A stretch of 5,724 bases of DNA, from the NCBI GenBank assembly GCA_009838385.1, contig VXRS01000215.1:1-5724 (forward strand), read 5' to 3'. The notes under the pieces are model-generated. The model made no database searches and was not told where the DNA came from. It worked only from the letters and a program-made list of their open reading frames with translations. The DNA comes from Dehalococcoidia bacterium. Its GTDB lineage: Bacteria; Chloroflexota; Dehalococcoidia; Tepidiformales; Tepidiformaceae. A program made the position numbers and the translations under genes. Positions 5,326-5,724 of the stretch are shown piece by piece. How positions within the stretch are numbered: position 1 is the first letter of the stretch; each line of letters starts with the position of its first letter.

Positions 5326-5724
5326 TCACGATCCGGCTTCTGCGGCCAGTTCCTCGAGGGTCACGCGGGCCACGCGCCGGCCCCTGGCGAGCAATGCTTC
5401 GAGGTCGCCCTGCGCCTGCGCGGCCTTGAGCTGGGCGAAGGTCCAGGGCTTGCCCGGCACGGGCGCGTCGACGGGGTCGTTACGGACGATCTGGACGAAG
5501 GCGCCGCTGGGCGGCCCGCCCTTGTGGAGCTGGCCGGTGGAGTGGAGATAGCGCGGCCCGAAGGCGGCGGTGGTGGCGACGCCGTGGCGATCGCGAAGGC
5601 GGAGGCGCAGGTCCTGCAGCGTGGCGGCGTTCTCCTCGGTGCGGGGCAGGTAGGCGAGGAGGGCGAGATAGTCGCCCGGCCGAAGGGAGGCGAGCACTTC
5701 GGCGAGCGGCGGGGTCTGCGGGGG
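5326..5724 (-). CDS. C-terminal part of phosphoglucose isomerase, probably bifunctional transaldolase/PGI (partial)
   Basis: The reading frame stays open to the right edge of the window. The 132 visible residues are the C-terminal end of a longer protein that starts outside. The codon at 5697-5695 that could look like a start is GTG within LAEVLASLRPGDYLALLAYL, a conserved internal stretch, so it is not the real start. The diagnostic segment RYLHSTGQLHKGGPPSG, followed by GAFVQI, matches the SIS-type PGI C-terminus found in bifunctional transaldolase/glucose-6-phosphate isomerase proteins (about 900-950 residues). These act in glycolysis and the pentose phosphate pathway. The preceding LRDRHGVATTAAFGP and the later PGKPWTFAQLKAAQAQGDLEAL also fit. 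The transaldolase half is not visible, so a stand-alone PGI of the same subfamily is possible. The stop TGA lies 7 nt before the phosphatase start, indicating co-transcription. Confidence 0.88.
   Translation of the reverse strand, partial: PPQTPPLAEVLASLRPGDYLALLAYLPRTEENAATLQDLRLRLRDRHGVATTAAFGPRYLHSTGQLHKGGPPSGAFVQIVRNDPVDAPVPGKPWTFAQLKAAQAQGDLEALLARGRRVARVTLEELAAEAGS

Noticed and set aside
4038..5429. Plus-strand open frame of 463 codons overlapping orn and running opposite the phosphatase gene
   Set aside because: It is Gly/Ala/Arg-rich without a domain; the orn and IMPase motifs on the accepted frames are unambiguous.
5695..5697. GTG as the start of a short 123-residue gene at the right edge
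   Set aside because: The frame continues without a stop to the window end, and the GTG lies inside a stretch typical of the PGI C-terminal domain, so the gene is partial rather than short.

Overview
The window is a 5.7 kb, very GC-rich bacterial segment that is almost entirely coding. It holds nine protein genes, eight of them complete. No RNA genes, mobile elements, CRISPR arrays or rho-independent terminators were seen. GTG starts dominate: at least five of the eight complete genes use GTG, and a sixth can be read as GTG or ATG. Gene junctions are very tight. High GC, an oligoribonuclease, a group II truncated globin, a DrrA/DrrB-type exporter and a transaldolase/phosphoglucose-isomerase-type protein together suggest a high-GC Chloroflexota (Dehalococcoidia/Tepidiforma-like) or an actinobacterium. 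This placement is an inference from gene content and is not proven by the window.

Layout, left half (3-3805, all on the minus strand, read right to left): a DoxX/DoxD-like membrane protein; a hotdog-fold acyl-CoA thioesterase; a divergent glycerophosphodiester phosphodiesterase-like protein; a DrrA-like ABC ATPase; an ABC-2 permease; and a group II truncated hemoglobin. Three of the five junctions overlap by a few bases (GTGA pattern). The other two gaps are 37 and 46 nt. The run is therefore probably one operon or two nested ones: DoxX-thioesterase-GDPD, then ATPase-permease-globin with its own possible promoter. The ATPase and permease form an ABC exporter. The globin is translationally coupled behind the permease, which is the most unusual association here.

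Middle (3806-3855): a 50-bp divergent promoter region. A -10-like hexamer lies 6-9 nt before each start codon and there is no Shine-Dalgarno sequence, which suggests leaderless or near-leaderless transcripts in both directions. To its right, orn (3856-4398, plus strand) encodes the nanoRNA-degrading oligoribonuclease.

Right part (4395-5724, minus strand): an inositol-monophosphatase-family phosphatase lies downstream of the C-terminal end of a phosphoglucose isomerase, probably the bifunctional transaldolase/PGI fusion, which runs off the window. Both act on sugar phosphates and are probably co-transcribed. orn and the phosphatase converge and share the palindrome CTAG, which supplies the TAG stop of both genes.

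No wholly new system is evident. The items most worth a second look are the globin-exporter coupling, the leaderless-type starts, an inverted repeat framing the exporter promoter, and the altered active-site motifs in the GDPD-like protein.
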